Origin: Halichondria panicea
Lineage: Eukaryota; Porifera; Demospongiae; Suberitida; Halichondriidae
Assembly (NCBI RefSeq): GCF_963675165.1
Contig: NC_087380.1
Span: 3,587,803 to 3,651,802 of the forward strand
Length of the DNA stretch: 64,000 nt
Direction of reading: 5' to 3'
The position numbers and the translations under genes are program-made. Of the stretch, positions 23,270 to 33,553 are shown one piece after another. Position 1 is the stretch's first letter, and each line of letters starts with the position of its first letter. Below the pieces are notes generated by a model that ran no database searches, had not been told where the DNA came from, and was given only the letters and a program-made list of their open reading frames with translations.

Positions 23270-24440
23270 GCGTCTAAGATCTCGTAATTATGCTTTGAGG
23301 TAGCCACACAAGGATGTCTATAGAGTCCATGAAGATAATCAGTATAATGGACCAATTGGTTGTGAGGGACAGAATCAAATACTTTCCTCAAATCTGCATG
23401 CTCCTATACTTGTGTATTTGAGTATTTCATCCCAGTAATTTGTGACGTACATTGACTGCCTATATAGCAGTGCTTCTTGAGTTGAGAAACCAGATCTAAA
23501 TCCGAATTGATTGTCAGAGAGTAATTTGTTTGGTTATTTCAATTCTCTCTAGTATACTAGAGGAAGGAGTGAAATTGGTCTGTAGTTCGCGACAGCAGAT
23601 TTGTCACCATCAGCTTTGTGGAAGGTGATAGTTTCCATGGCAAAAGAACTTTCCCTTGATTGTCGAACAAAGCTGACAATTAACTGAGGTGCTATTGAGT
23701 TTTCTAGCATAATGGTTGATATTCTAAGGTCCAGGTGTATGTTGAGATATGACATGCTTCAATTGAGATGGTTGAGAGAAGCAAGTTGTTGAATAGGTTT
23801 GCCTTCTGTTTGGGTATGTTAGTGTGACATGTGGTGGGATCCTTTTATTGTTTTGTGATAATAATAAAGCAAACCAGAAGGTGTTTTAATGTATATTGGA
23901 TATAGACTTGTTTTTAGCTGATCTTAGGGCATAATTACGTCTACATTTATTGTAGTTTGATCGTGATAGGGTAGTGTTAATGCGTTCAGCTTTTTTGATT
24001 AAGATCTCAATTTCTTTTGTGATTGTCTCTTAATTGTTATTATATGGTAATTGTTCCTTGTTGGAGATCTCGTTGTAGGTATGAACTTTGTCATAATTGC
24101 CATGCATTGAGTTATACCATAATTATGTTGTCAACATTGACAACATCTGCACTTGATGATCATGAGTTTGGCTGAATATTCTTGTATTTGCAGAATCGAA
24201 ATCTGCTAACCCCATAGATTTCTGCGTGGTACCTTAGCCCTTTTAGTTGGTGTCAGATCAGTAAGATGTTTTAGTGGCGGCCCAACCTCACAGGACAGAA
24301 TTGTTTGCTTAATTAATAGATGTGCATTTGGTAAAGAGACAACTTGTTTCAATGAAAGTTTGTCACTAATTGTTGTATAATTATGATGCATTAGGGAATC
24401 CTTTGAGTTTGAGATGTACGTAGTCATGCATGCATTCCAA
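23270..24440 (-). mobile_element. Non-LTR retrotransposon RT remnant
   Basis: On the minus strand, fragments of a LINE-type reverse transcriptase appear in order across frameshifts: a pre-RT segment (about 24000-23880), HKADGDKSAVANYRPISLLP (about 23630-23560), a block like LSDNQFGFRSGFSTQEALLY (about 23525-23460) and a palm block resembling DLRKVFDSVPHNQL (about 23395-23350) that keeps the first catalytic Asp. Stops and frameshifts show it is dead. It separates C1 from gene D. Confidence 0.8.
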
Positions 24441-24800
24441 CTTATTAGGTAGTATATAGTGTCTCAAGTGAGGCTTGCGCTTGTTACTAACAAATTATAC
24501 TCTCCCATATTTACTAAAGGTGTACCCAATGCTTGCACACAATTGGCAAAGCTTATACTGGGAAATTCTGAGTCTACCCAAATATGTCTAATCATAAATT
24601 ACAGTACAGGTGGTTATATGGTTGAGCTGGTGCTTTACTGAAACTCCCCTGGATCTAATAAGTGCATGCATAGGATGTGGAAAATCAAATGTTGGCTATA
24701 AGTAAACTCTAAACAGAACCTGAGAGTGCAGCCTAATAAATATCCATATGGCCATTAAACAAGTGAGTTAAATCTATAGGGCATGCAATGTATACACAGC

Positions 24801-24808
24801 TATAAATA
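24801..24808 (+). promoter_or_regulatory. TATA-box candidate for gene D
   Basis: TATAAATA 50 bp before the first ATG of D and 80 bp before the second. Confidence 0.4.
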
Positions 24809-24850
24809 CTAAATTGTTCCATTCAAAATGCCTCATCATTGTGTACATGA

Positions 24851-27800
24851 TTGTATGCACTTCAGATATGCACTTCAGATATGCTGTCTAGAAGTATTTG
24901 GTTAGTGCTGCTACTGACCCTAGCTACTGTTACCAGGAGCGAGCACTATCACATTGTGCCAGTGGATTCAACTGACTTGTGTCATGACTATCGAAATGGA
25001 AATTGTTTCACTCTCGAGCAACTTGTTCAAAGAGACCTGTTATCTGGTGGAGACAATCTCACCTTGAGCTTCCTACCAGGAGATCATGTGCTAACGGAGC
25101 ATTTATTGATTTGTAACTTCTCGCATGTGCATATCATTGGCCAAAACGAAAGTCCTGCTGTAGTCAGATTCGATAGCAATAGTGCGATACTTTTTGCTAG
25201 TACTACTGAATTAAATATTGAGCACTTAGGTTTTGTTGGAGCGAATGTTGGACCACAAAACGTTGAAATTTTGATCATTGACAGTGCCTATGATATCTAC
25301 ATCAATCACTGCTATTTTTCAGATTTTAAATTACTCAATCAAGTGGAAAACCACCTAGTTAAGATTGCTAATACTCAAGCTGCAACGATAGAGAGCACTC
25401 TCTTTATGAACAACACTGGTCGGGTACTGCACGTTGTGGCTCATGATGTTTACATAACAAATAATGAGTTCACTGGAAATAATGGAGGTGCAGTTGACAT
25501 TGAATCAAACAACACACTGATTAACAACACAGAGTTCAACTACAACAGTGCTTGGAGCGGAGGAGCAGTAGCAGTGGTATCTGGTACTGTAGTGATCACT
25601 TGGTGTAACTTCACAAATAACAAAGCTTTCCACTGTGGTGGAGCGATTGCTGTTGTCTCAGGCAGTGTGTCCATCTCAGATTGTGAACTAACAAACAACA
25701 GAGCTGACAGAAGTGGTGGAGCGATCCTTGTTAATTCAGGCAGTAATGTGTCCATCTCAGACAGTGTGCTAACAAACAACAGAGCTGACAGGAGTGGTGG
25801 AGCAATTGATGTTGACTCAGGCAGTAGTGTGTCCATTTCCGACAGTACACTGATAAACAACAGAGCTGATAAAAGTGGTGGAGCGATTGATATTGACTCA
25901 GGTAGTAGTGTGTCCATCTCCGACAGTACACTGACAAACAACAGAGCTGACAGAAGCGGTGGAGGAGCGATTGATGTTGACTCAAGCAGTGTGTCCATCT
26001 CGGACAGTATGCTGACAAATAACAGAGCTGACGGGAGTGGTGGAGCGATTTCCGCTTACTCAGGCAGTGTGTTCGTTTCCAACAGTACACTGACAAATAA
26101 TAAAGCTGACGTGAGTGGTGGAGCAATTTATACTCACTCAGGCAGTATTGTATCCATTTTCAACAGTACACTCACAGACAACAGAGCTGACAGGAATGGT
26201 GGAGCGATTGATGTTAACTCAGGCAATGTGTCCATCTGGAACAGCATACTGACAAAAAACAGAGCTAACAGGAAGGGTGGAGTGATTGCTATTTACTCAG
26301 GCAGTAGGGTGTCTATTTCCAGTATATCTATCTCGGACAGCACACTGACAAACAACAGAGCTAACAATGGTGGAGCGATTAGTGTTGACTTAAGCATTGT
26401 GTCTCTCTCTGATAGCACACTGACAAACAACAGTGCTGGAGCGATTTATTCCTTTGACAGTAATGTGACCATCTCAGACAGCACACTGTCAAATAACAGT
26501 GCTAGTGGGACAATTATTGTTGACTTACACAGTAGTGTGATAATATCAGACAGTACACTGACACACAATAGTGCTAATGAGGGTGGATCAATTGATGTCT
26601 TCCAATCTTCCACCTTGATCATCAACAACACTAGTGTTACTAACAACATGATGAGTTTGAACATTTCACAGTCAAATGTGACATTTACTGGAATGAATAT
26701 TGTCAGCAATAACCATGGTCCCATCTATGCTTTCAATAGTCGAGTCGAGTTTAATGGACCTACAACTCTCAGTAACAATTGTGGTGTATTTGGTGGAGCT
26801 ATCAGCATTGTCCAGAGTGAAATGTACATTAACACGAAAGGGGTGATCATCACCAACAACACAGCTACCTCTGGAGGAGGGATATTTCTAAGAGAAAGTA
26901 CACTCTTTGTAAATGAGCCAATAGAGATCAATCTCAACACAGCACAGAATGGTGGAGGGATTTATGCATATTCTAGCAAAATTGAGTTTCAATCATCAGG
27001 ATCAGTGGTAAGTGATTATCCACTTCCTCTAAATAAACAAAGTAAGATTGCTGACAACATTGCTGAGAATGGTGGAGGTATTTATGCAGTTGCTACATCC
27101 ATTAAACTTACTCAATCATATGTCAACATTGACACAAACACAGCAACCGCTGAAGGTGGTGGAGTGTATCTACAGCAAAATTCGAAACTTTACCTTTTTA
27201 AAAAAGACATTGAATATCCGATGTCTAGGCCTCGGGATCAATTATTTGTCAAGTTAATGATTAATAACAACTCGGCTCGGTACGGAGGTGGGATATTCGT
27301 GGCAGATGACACTGAGAGTGGTGCGTGCAGAGGAGGGGCCACTGAAACAAATACTACTCAGACCATTTTTTCTGACTGCTTCATTCAAACAATTAAACAG
27401 TATAGAAAGAGATTTGCTACTCCAAACTATTTCAATTCATTCATGACTAACAACATAGCTACCCAGTCAGGAGCAGACATTTACGGAGGTTTGTTTGACA
27501 GGTGTACAGCAAGTCAAAATGCTGAATATCACATTTCTTCAAACGAATCTCTATCAGATTACGTAAGGAAAACAGTAAAATTTTCTTCGATATCCTCTAG
27601 GCCTATTCAAGTAATTTTATGTAACCATTCACAAAGTGACAATATTTCCACAAAAAAGGGACATGTGATTATAGTAAGTGTTACGGCTGTTGACCAAGTT
27701 GGAAATTCATTGAATGCCACAATTCGAAGTTCTGTTATCACTGAGAGTAGAGTTGGTCGTCTTAAAGAAGGACAAGCAGAACAAACAGTTGGCAATCAGT

Positions 27801-29680
27801 GCACAGAATTAGAGTATAATGTATTCTCACAAGATAGATCTGCTCAAGTGGTACTCTATGCTGATGGTCCATGCATCAATTTGGGAATTTCAAGACAAAT
27901 TATCAATATATCTTTTCTACCATGTACATGCCCCTTTGGGCTCAAGCCAATTCAGTCTCCAATTGAGTGCAAGTGTGACTGTGATCCAGTCTTGCAACAA
28001 AGATATCATATAACAAACTGTTTTGAGGAAAATGGGACCATTGAAGTGAACAACATATGGATAGAAGTCATAAATACCACCAACGGAACAGGTTATGTTG
28101 CTAGTAACTGTACATTTGACTATTGTGTACAAAAACCAATCAATATCAGCCTAAGCAACCCTGACAAACAGTGTGCCTACAATCGAAGTGGTGTCTTGTG
28201 TGGAGAATGTGAACCAGGACTCAGTCTTGTGTTGGCTACGTCAAGATGTGAACAATGCTCTAATATTTACCTTCTTCTTTTAATTCCATTTGCACTGGCA
28301 GGCATATTGCTAGTTGCTTTAATTCTCGTGCTCAACATTACTATAGCAACTGGAACGATTCATGGCCTCATTTTCTATGCTAACATGCTAGCAGCTAATA
28401 GATCGATTTTCTTACCTAACTTAAACAACTTTTTAACAGTTTTCATATCATGGGTGAATCTTGACTTGGGAATCGAGACATGCTTTTACAATGGAATGAA
28501 CTCTCAAGCAAAAGTACTCCTTCAACTTGTCTTTTCAGCTTACATGTTTCTTCTGATGTTCTTAATAATCATTTTGAGCAAGTACTTTGACTCATTTGCA
28601 AAGCTCCTCTCCAACAGGAACCCAGTTGCTGCCCTAGGCACACTCTTCCTACTCTCTTATTCCAAACTCTTACGATTTATCATTGCTGCACTACAATACA
28701 GGGTCTTAGATTATCCTGATCATACAAATGATATAGTTTGGCTGTACGATGGCAATGTGCAATACTTCACTCCAAAACACATCCCTCAATTTGTAGCTGC
28801 CGTCATAATCCTCATTGTCGGTGGATTGTTCACTGTACTGCTTTTCTTTGGACAATGGTTTCCACGCTGTTCTAAGGTTATGAAATGGACCAAGAACACA
28901 AAATACATTGGTTTTATGGATGCATACCATGCTCCATTCACTCCCAAGCATCGCTATTGGGTGGGACTGCTCCTCTTTGCTTTGATTACTCATAATCTAG
29001 TAACTGCTATGGCTCCAAACACTTCTCTCCCTATTCTATCAGCTGGGGTTCTTTCAGCTGGAATTATTGTCTGGAAACTACTAAATAATCGCTTGTATAA
29101 AAACACATTATGTGGTTCCTTCGAAACTCTCTATCTATTCAATGTTGCTATTCTTGCATTTGGCACCTTTTTTGTCAGAGATACAAAGAAAAATCAGTCA
29201 GCACTAGCCAAAACTTCAATGGCTATATCATTCACTTTAGTTGTGATAATACTCTGCTACCACTTTTACCAATCTATACTCAAGAAAAGTAATACATGGC
29301 TGAAGATAAAGGACATTATAAGGAAATTATGTGTTGATGTTGCAGACAGACGAGCTAACAATGGCTGGGAAATGTATCGTCCGGTAGTCGATGAAAATGA
29401 TGACGATGAATTACTTGAAGTAGTAGACGACTATGAACAAAGAGACCCGGTGGACCCACCTTACACTGGTGGAGCCGTGGAAGAAGCTGACCCTGATCGC
29501 TACATCACTCCTCCCATCATCAGACCAGCCACGAGGCCTGACCAGCTGAGACTATCCTACATGGATGAACTAGCCCCCCTCACCGCAGAAGACCACAGAC
29601 AAGTCCCTCCCCCTCCAAGAGTCAACTGTCATCCCGTTGTTACACACACAGAAGTCGGTCCCATACACAATAAAGTGTGA
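24851..29680 (+). CDS. Gene D: beta-helix repeat ectodomain with multi-pass membrane domain
   Basis: Single-exon ORF of 1609 aa. Met11 (24881) immediately precedes a good signal peptide (IWLVLLLTLATVT) and may be the real start. Residues about 60-830 form a right-handed parallel beta-helix (pectin-lyase-like/Pmp-like) ectodomain rich in NNRADRSGGAI and SISDSTLTNN; about 250-590 is a near-perfect array of roughly 25-residue rungs. A Cys-rich segment (about 1020-1135; CSC/CDC, then CGECEPGLSLV) precedes the membrane region. From about 1137 to 1495 there are about eight to ten hydrophobic segments, then a Pro/acidic cytoplasmic tail with PPPP. Family: extracellular beta-helix plus polytopic membrane proteins known from sponges and protists, function not established. 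It is not a class B2 GPCR: no GPS and no WxFG-type TM6. No counterpart elsewhere in the window. Confidence 0.9.
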   Translation: MYALQICTSDMLSRSIWLVLLLTLATVTRSEHYHIVPVDSTDLCHDYRNGNCFTLEQLVQRDLLSGGDNLTLSFLPGDHVLTEHLLICNFSHVHIIGQNESPAVVRFDSNSAILFASTTELNIEHLGFVGANVGPQNVEILIIDSAYDIYINHCYFSDFKLLNQVENHLVKIANTQAATIESTLFMNNTGRVLHVVAHDVYITNNEFTGNNGGAVDIESNNTLINNTEFNYNSAWSGGAVAVVSGTVVITWCNFTNNKAFHCGGAIAVVSGSVSISDCELTNNRADRSGGAILVNSGSNVSISDSVLTNNRADRSGGAIDVDSGSSVSISDSTLINNRADKSGGAIDIDSGSSVSISDSTLTNNRADRSGGGAIDVDSSSVSISDSMLTNNRADGSGGAISAYSGSVFVSNSTLTNNKADVSGGAIYTHSGSIVSIFNSTLTDNRADRNGGAIDVNSGNVSIWNSILTKNRANRKGGVIAIYSGSRVSISSISISDSTLTNNRANNGGAISVDLSIVSLSDSTLTNNSAGAIYSFDSNVTISDSTLSNNSASGTIIVDLHSSVIISDSTLTHNSANEGGSIDVFQSSTLIINNTSVTNNMMSLNISQSNVTFTGMNIVSNNHGPIYAFNSRVEFNGPTTLSNNCGVFGGAISIVQSEMYINTKGVIITNNTATSGGGIFLRESTLFVNEPIEINLNTAQNGGGIYAYSSKIEFQSSGSVVSDYPLPLNKQSKIADNIAENGGGIYAVATSIKLTQSYVNIDTNTATAEGGGVYLQQNSKLYLFKKDIEYPMSRPRDQLFVKLMINNNSARYGGGIFVADDTESGACRGGATETNTTQTIFSDCFIQTIKQYRKRFATPNYFNSFMTNNIATQSGADIYGGLFDRCTASQNAEYHISSNESLSDYVRKTVKFSSISSRPIQVILCNHSQSDNISTKKGHVIIVSVTAVDQVGNSLNATIRSSVITESRVGRLKEGQAEQTVGNQCTELEYNVFSQDRSAQVVLYADGPCINLGISRQIINISFLPCTCPFGLKPIQSPIECKCDCDPVLQQRYHITNCFEENGTIEVNNIWIEVINTTNGTGYVASNCTFDYCVQKPINISLSNPDKQCAYNRSGVLCGECEPGLSLVLATSRCEQCSNIYLLLLIPFALAGILLVALILVLNITIATGTIHGLIFYANMLAANRSIFLPNLNNFLTVFISWVNLDLGIETCFYNGMNSQAKVLLQLVFSAYMFLLMFLIIILSKYFDSFAKLLSNRNPVAALGTLFLLSYSKLLRFIIAALQYRVLDYPDHTNDIVWLYDGNVQYFTPKHIPQFVAAVIILIVGGLFTVLLFFGQWFPRCSKVMKWTKNTKYIGFMDAYHAPFTPKHRYWVGLLLFALITHNLVTAMAPNTSLPILSAGVLSAGIIVWKLLNNRLYKNTLCGSFETLYLFNVAILAFGTFFVRDTKKNQSALAKTSMAISFTLVVIILCYHFYQSILKKSNTWLKIKDIIRKLCVDVADRRANNGWEMYRPVVDENDDDELLEVVDDYEQRDPVDPPYTGGAVEEADPDRYITPPIIRPATRPDQLRLSYMDELAPLTAEDHRQVPPPPRVNCHPVVTHTEVGPIHNKV
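25670..26590 (+). repeat. Coding minisatellite in gene D
   Basis: About a dozen in-frame units of roughly 70-80 bp, each with ACAAACAACAGAGCTGACAG, GGTGGAGCGATTG and TCCATCTCNGACAGTACACT. Unit length varies by whole codons (3 or 6 bp), so the frame is kept. Confidence 0.9.
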
Positions 29681-29710
29681 ACTGTCTTATAATTATAGCT
29701 ACATGGTACC

Positions 29711-29716
29711 AATAAA
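29711..29716 (+). terminator. Polyadenylation signal candidate, gene D
   Basis: AATAAA 31 bp after the stop codon of D. Confidence 0.5.
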
Positions 29717-30727
29717 CTTTCGTAGGTTATCCATATAACTGCATGTACTTTACACTTTGATTATTATTTTTGTGTTCATATACAATAGCTATGATTCTAA
29801 GTTGGCTATCATCAATACGTACCACTATAGCTCTCTTATGGGGTCAATTACAGCAAAAATGCATAATTATGAATTAATCTGTACCACCAGCATACGCGTG
29901 CTAATGTTTCAGGTGTGCTACAACTAGCCTATAGAATAGGATTTCTACTGGCGTTTCAGTGGTGGATCTAGAAAAAGGTGTATAGGTGCTGAGCAAGAGA
30001 AAAGGATCCTCCTGCGCGGTAGCGCCCGAAAATCGAGGATTACCGCCACCTTTTGACGTCATTTTCGGTGTGTGTGGTATCAATCAGAGGAGGTCCAACA
30101 TGCGTGCACGAATCACTACAAGTGCTAGTGCATTTGGCCTGGACGTTATCACGTGACCGCAATGCACTGAACTTATAGTGATTCGTGCACACATGTCAAA
30201 CCTTTTCTGGGTATCAATGTCATTAGTCTTTTTTTTATTAGGTGTGGTTTGCATTGCAGTGGTTCTTGCACTAGATTAGTTGCATGTGCACCACCATAAT
30301 ATTTTAAATTAGCGACTTTTTGGGTTAAAAATGATCGCATGCTTTGGGCGCTGTATAAACTATACGTTCACTACACACTCAGTTTGGGGCAAATGGTAAA
30401 TTTCAAAACTACTTGAGATAAGTGTATAACAGTTTTCCTTTGGTTTCATTGTTTACATAATTATAACGTATAAACTATAGCTGTTAATTTTTTTTTCCCC
30501 CTAACTTGAAAAGTCGAAGCTAGCTGTGACCTTTGCTTGTTCATCATTCGTTCGTGGTTACTAAAGCTATGATCATACTAGGGCCCTTCACCTATTCTTT
30601 AATTAATGTGCCTATATATATTTCTCATAAAAATCTGAAAAATGTGACATAATAATTACAGACAAAATGAAAGCACCACAGGTGCTGATACCTCGGTGGA
30701 GTTTTTGTTCGACGTATCACTCAATTA

Positions 30728-30800
30728 AGGGAAAGTTCTTTTGCCATGGAAACTATCAAACCTTACACCTTCCACAAAGCTGATGGTGACAAATTAATTT
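30728..30800 (+). mobile_element. Short RT-element fragment
   Basis: GGGAAAGTTCTTTTGCCATG through AAAGCTGATGGTGACAAAT repeats, in the opposite orientation, a piece of the RT remnant at 23590-23660, with a few inserted bases. Too short to code. Confidence 0.7.
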
Positions 30801-30982
30801 ATCAGGGTTGTGCAAAGGCACTGCATGACTAAACGAGTGTTGCAAGCGTGCGCTTGCTAATGCCTCTCGCCATAAGAAAGAGGTGTTCACATTTAATATA
30901 TAGTGTATACTGGTCGTCTTAAATGGCCTGTAGCCAAACAGTGGGAGCAAACCTTTGTCAAAGGCATATAGTCATGCAGTAG

Positions 30983-31130
30983 CCTAGCCTCGATTCCAGG
31001 CCGAGTTGTTTCTAGCTAGGCCGACAACTCCGTTCTATTAAAAAAAAATCGGCCTGGGACTGAGGCTAGCAGAAGCCTCGATTCTAGGCCGATTAAGATA
31101 CATTTTAATCGGTCTTGAATCGAGGCTAGT
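30983..31130. repeat. Two tandem hairpins (GCCTCGATTCYAGGCCGA)
   Basis: First hairpin: TAGCCTCGATTCCAGGCCGA pairing with TCGGCCTGGGACTGAGGCTA. Second: AGCCTCGATTCTAGGCCGAT pairing with a complement ending AATCGAGGCT. Both are built on the same unit, suggesting head-to-head copies of a small element. Confidence 0.6.
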
Positions 31131-31439
31131 CATGCAGTAGTCTGTGAATAAGTACAATTCAATCACAGAATTAAATCAACGATACTGAAGCAACTGCATG
31201 TTATTTAAATGGCCTGTAGCCAAACAGTGCAAAGGCACAGAGTAAGAGAGAATTTAAGCGTAGTATAGCACAGACAGTATAGTATATAAACAAGCAGAAA
31301 GTGTGTATCTAATAATTATACTGAGAAGAAAAGACTTGTGTACATGTATATTGTTATCGACTTATGCATGTACATGAATCTATTGTTATCTAGTCATTTG
31401 TTTTGTGGCTTACCGGTATACCAGGACCTCAAGAAAAAT

Positions 31440-33267
31440 TGAGTTTGTTAGCATTCTTGAGCAGGTATATCCAAACAATACACACACTCAGTTTAAGCTA
31501 TTATATATAAGATCATTCTTTTTTATAGTCTTTTTGACTTGTTTCTAACTCACTGAAATTGCATGTATGTTTATAAGGTAACCAGTATTTCAAGCCATGA
31601 GCTAGTGGAACAAGCAGCTAATCTCACCATATGCAACTGGCCGCCATCACTCAGCCAAACATGGTCTCATTACAACCCTCCTCCCTGAACACAACCAACC
31701 AAGTACTCAGTTTGGTGATCAGGGCCCTAAAGGAATAGTCAGAAAATTCGACCACTGATGCTATTGAGGTAAGTAAGAAATCAAATCTAGCTGAATGCAT
31801 GTTATAGATATTTGGATATCCATGTAGCAATGACATGCATGTTACAGTATATATTTTTCCAACATTGAACTTTGCAAGTGCTAATGGCTTGGTAAAATTA
31901 AGATCGCAATAATCTACTACATAATAGCTTTTTGCGAGATTGCAAATGTCACATTTTTGCTGAACTGGCTAATTCACAATGTTTACATTTACAAAACCAT
32001 TGTACTATAATTGTCCGTCAACAAATTTTAAGCAAATCACGTTTTTCCATGCATAGCCAATAGTGGATGTACTTAGCAATATGCTTGAGGTGACCAACTA
32101 TCAAGGATGGAATGACCTGCAGTCTGTAAGTATATATAGTGCTGTATGACATTGTAAAGGTTTGAAATATTTATATACATAACTATAGAGTGATGCAGCT
32201 AGGTAGTCAAGTGTTGCTGGACAATGCTGAGAGACTGGGTGTTCTGTTGGCTAGGTCACAGAACGCTAATGCAACCATTGAGCCAGTTAGAGTGTCCAGG
32301 CCTAACATTAGTAAGAGGGTATAGTTATGATGTTCACTGCTCATAATGGACATGCATCATGCAGCCATTTCTTCAAATGTGATTGATACTTCTAAGGCCT
32401 TCACAGAAGACATAACTTTCCCTAAAAAAGAAGATTTGATCAATTTCACAAACACATCCATTTCGGTACCTGCCGCTATTCGAACAACCTCAGCATTTTT
32501 GACAGAAATACAGAGTGAACGAAACAACACAGGTGCAATTTCTTTTAAGTGGTTAATGCAATTATGAATTTGGTTTCTGTTTATTACAATTATAGCTATC
32601 CCAACTGTTTTCATCATTTTTCAAAATCTGGGCTCGTTTTTGCCTACCCCCACTGGTGGTTTCAGTAACACCACCCAGGGGGCATCAATTGTCATCTCAT
32701 CTCAGGTAGGGGAGCGGGGGAATGGTCGACCCTCCCAGACACTCCAACAATCCCCTTTGTCTCCCAACTTCACTTTCAATAAAGTAAGCAACAGGCCGAT
32801 TTTATGTAAATTGATCATGATTGTACTTTCCTATAGGTTGAAAATTCCGAAAGTTATCGCTGCGTGTTTTGGAACTTCTCTGAGCCGTATGTTGCAAAAT
32901 TAACACAGTCTGATTATTTATTGTGAAGCATGCAGAGTTGGCAATGGTGGCTGGATCAGTGATGGAGTATCAACTGTTGGCAATGCTACTGAGGGATCCA
33001 CAACTACTGTTCAGTGTTCTAGTACTCATCTCACTAGCTTTGCTGTCTTAGTGGATCTGGGAGATGGGTTGAAGGTATCAAAACCCACTTCATTGTACTA
33101 TAACAAGTAGTCCATTGTTCATTCTGCCAACAGAATATTTCTGAAGTAGAGAGCATAATTCTTGATGTTGTTTCTTATGCTGGCTGCTCTATCTCTGTGC
33201 TCTGTCTGATAGTAACCGTCGTCTTCTTCCTTGTTCAAGGGTGTGTGTGTGAGCTATTTCACTGCCA
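31440..33267 (+). pseudogene. B3: broken fragment of a B-type adhesion GPCR
   Basis: Matches B1 from about 13116 to 14907 (end of HormR through GAIN, GPS and TM1), including introns. It is non-functional: a 2-bp insertion in the first full exon (ACCATATGCAACTGG, near 31629), an in-frame TAG near 31736 where B1 has CAG, and a 4-bp insertion near 32199. It has no start exon and no TM2-TM7. It ends abruptly in the intron after TM1, where the A2 inverted arm begins. Confidence 0.85.
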
Positions 33268-33553
33268 TATTCTAGAAAGATGAAGGCATGGCCTGGGAGT
33301 GTTTTTGATAAGCAGTCAACCCACGAAATTTATTAAAGGAAACGCTTTTGGAGGCCATTCCACAAAATTTACGCTCTATATTATACGTATATGCTAAACA
33401 CACTAATTTTGTACTCTAGATATAATTATGCTAAACTTAAATTCAGTCACACATGCATACAATCCTTTCTGGCAGCTTCTGCAATCTGCAGTATTAATTG
33501 TTAGATTTGTTTGTCCATGCACTATAATTATATTCTTTTCACCAACAAAGCTA

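Larger units (their letters stand above)
29717..31439. other. Intergenic repeat patchwork D to B3
   Basis: No supported gene. Contains an inverted repeat at 30089-30205 (TGCGTGCACGAATCACTA and its complement), a 75-bp scrap of the RT element at about 30728-30800, and two hairpins at 30983-31130. A stretch at about 30830-31440 resembles 43490-43720 (TGCTAATGCCTCTCGCCAT, GAGAAGAAAAGACTT). Confidence 0.6.

Noticed and set aside
25540-26126. Two minus-strand ORFs of 131-152 aa with Leu/Ser repeats
   Set aside because: They are antisense shadows of the gene D coding minisatellite; their repeat pattern just mirrors the 75-bp units.
25670-26590. Regularly spaced repeats resembling a CRISPR array
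   Set aside because: Units are in-frame protein-coding rungs with no distinct spacers, in a eukaryotic gene.
24851-29680. Horizontal transfer of a chlamydial Pmp gene
   Set aside because: The GGAI/NNxA repeats resemble Pmp proteins, but the signal peptide, multi-pass membrane region, cytoplasmic tail, TATA box and AATAAA look eukaryotic, and beta-helix repeats converge easily.
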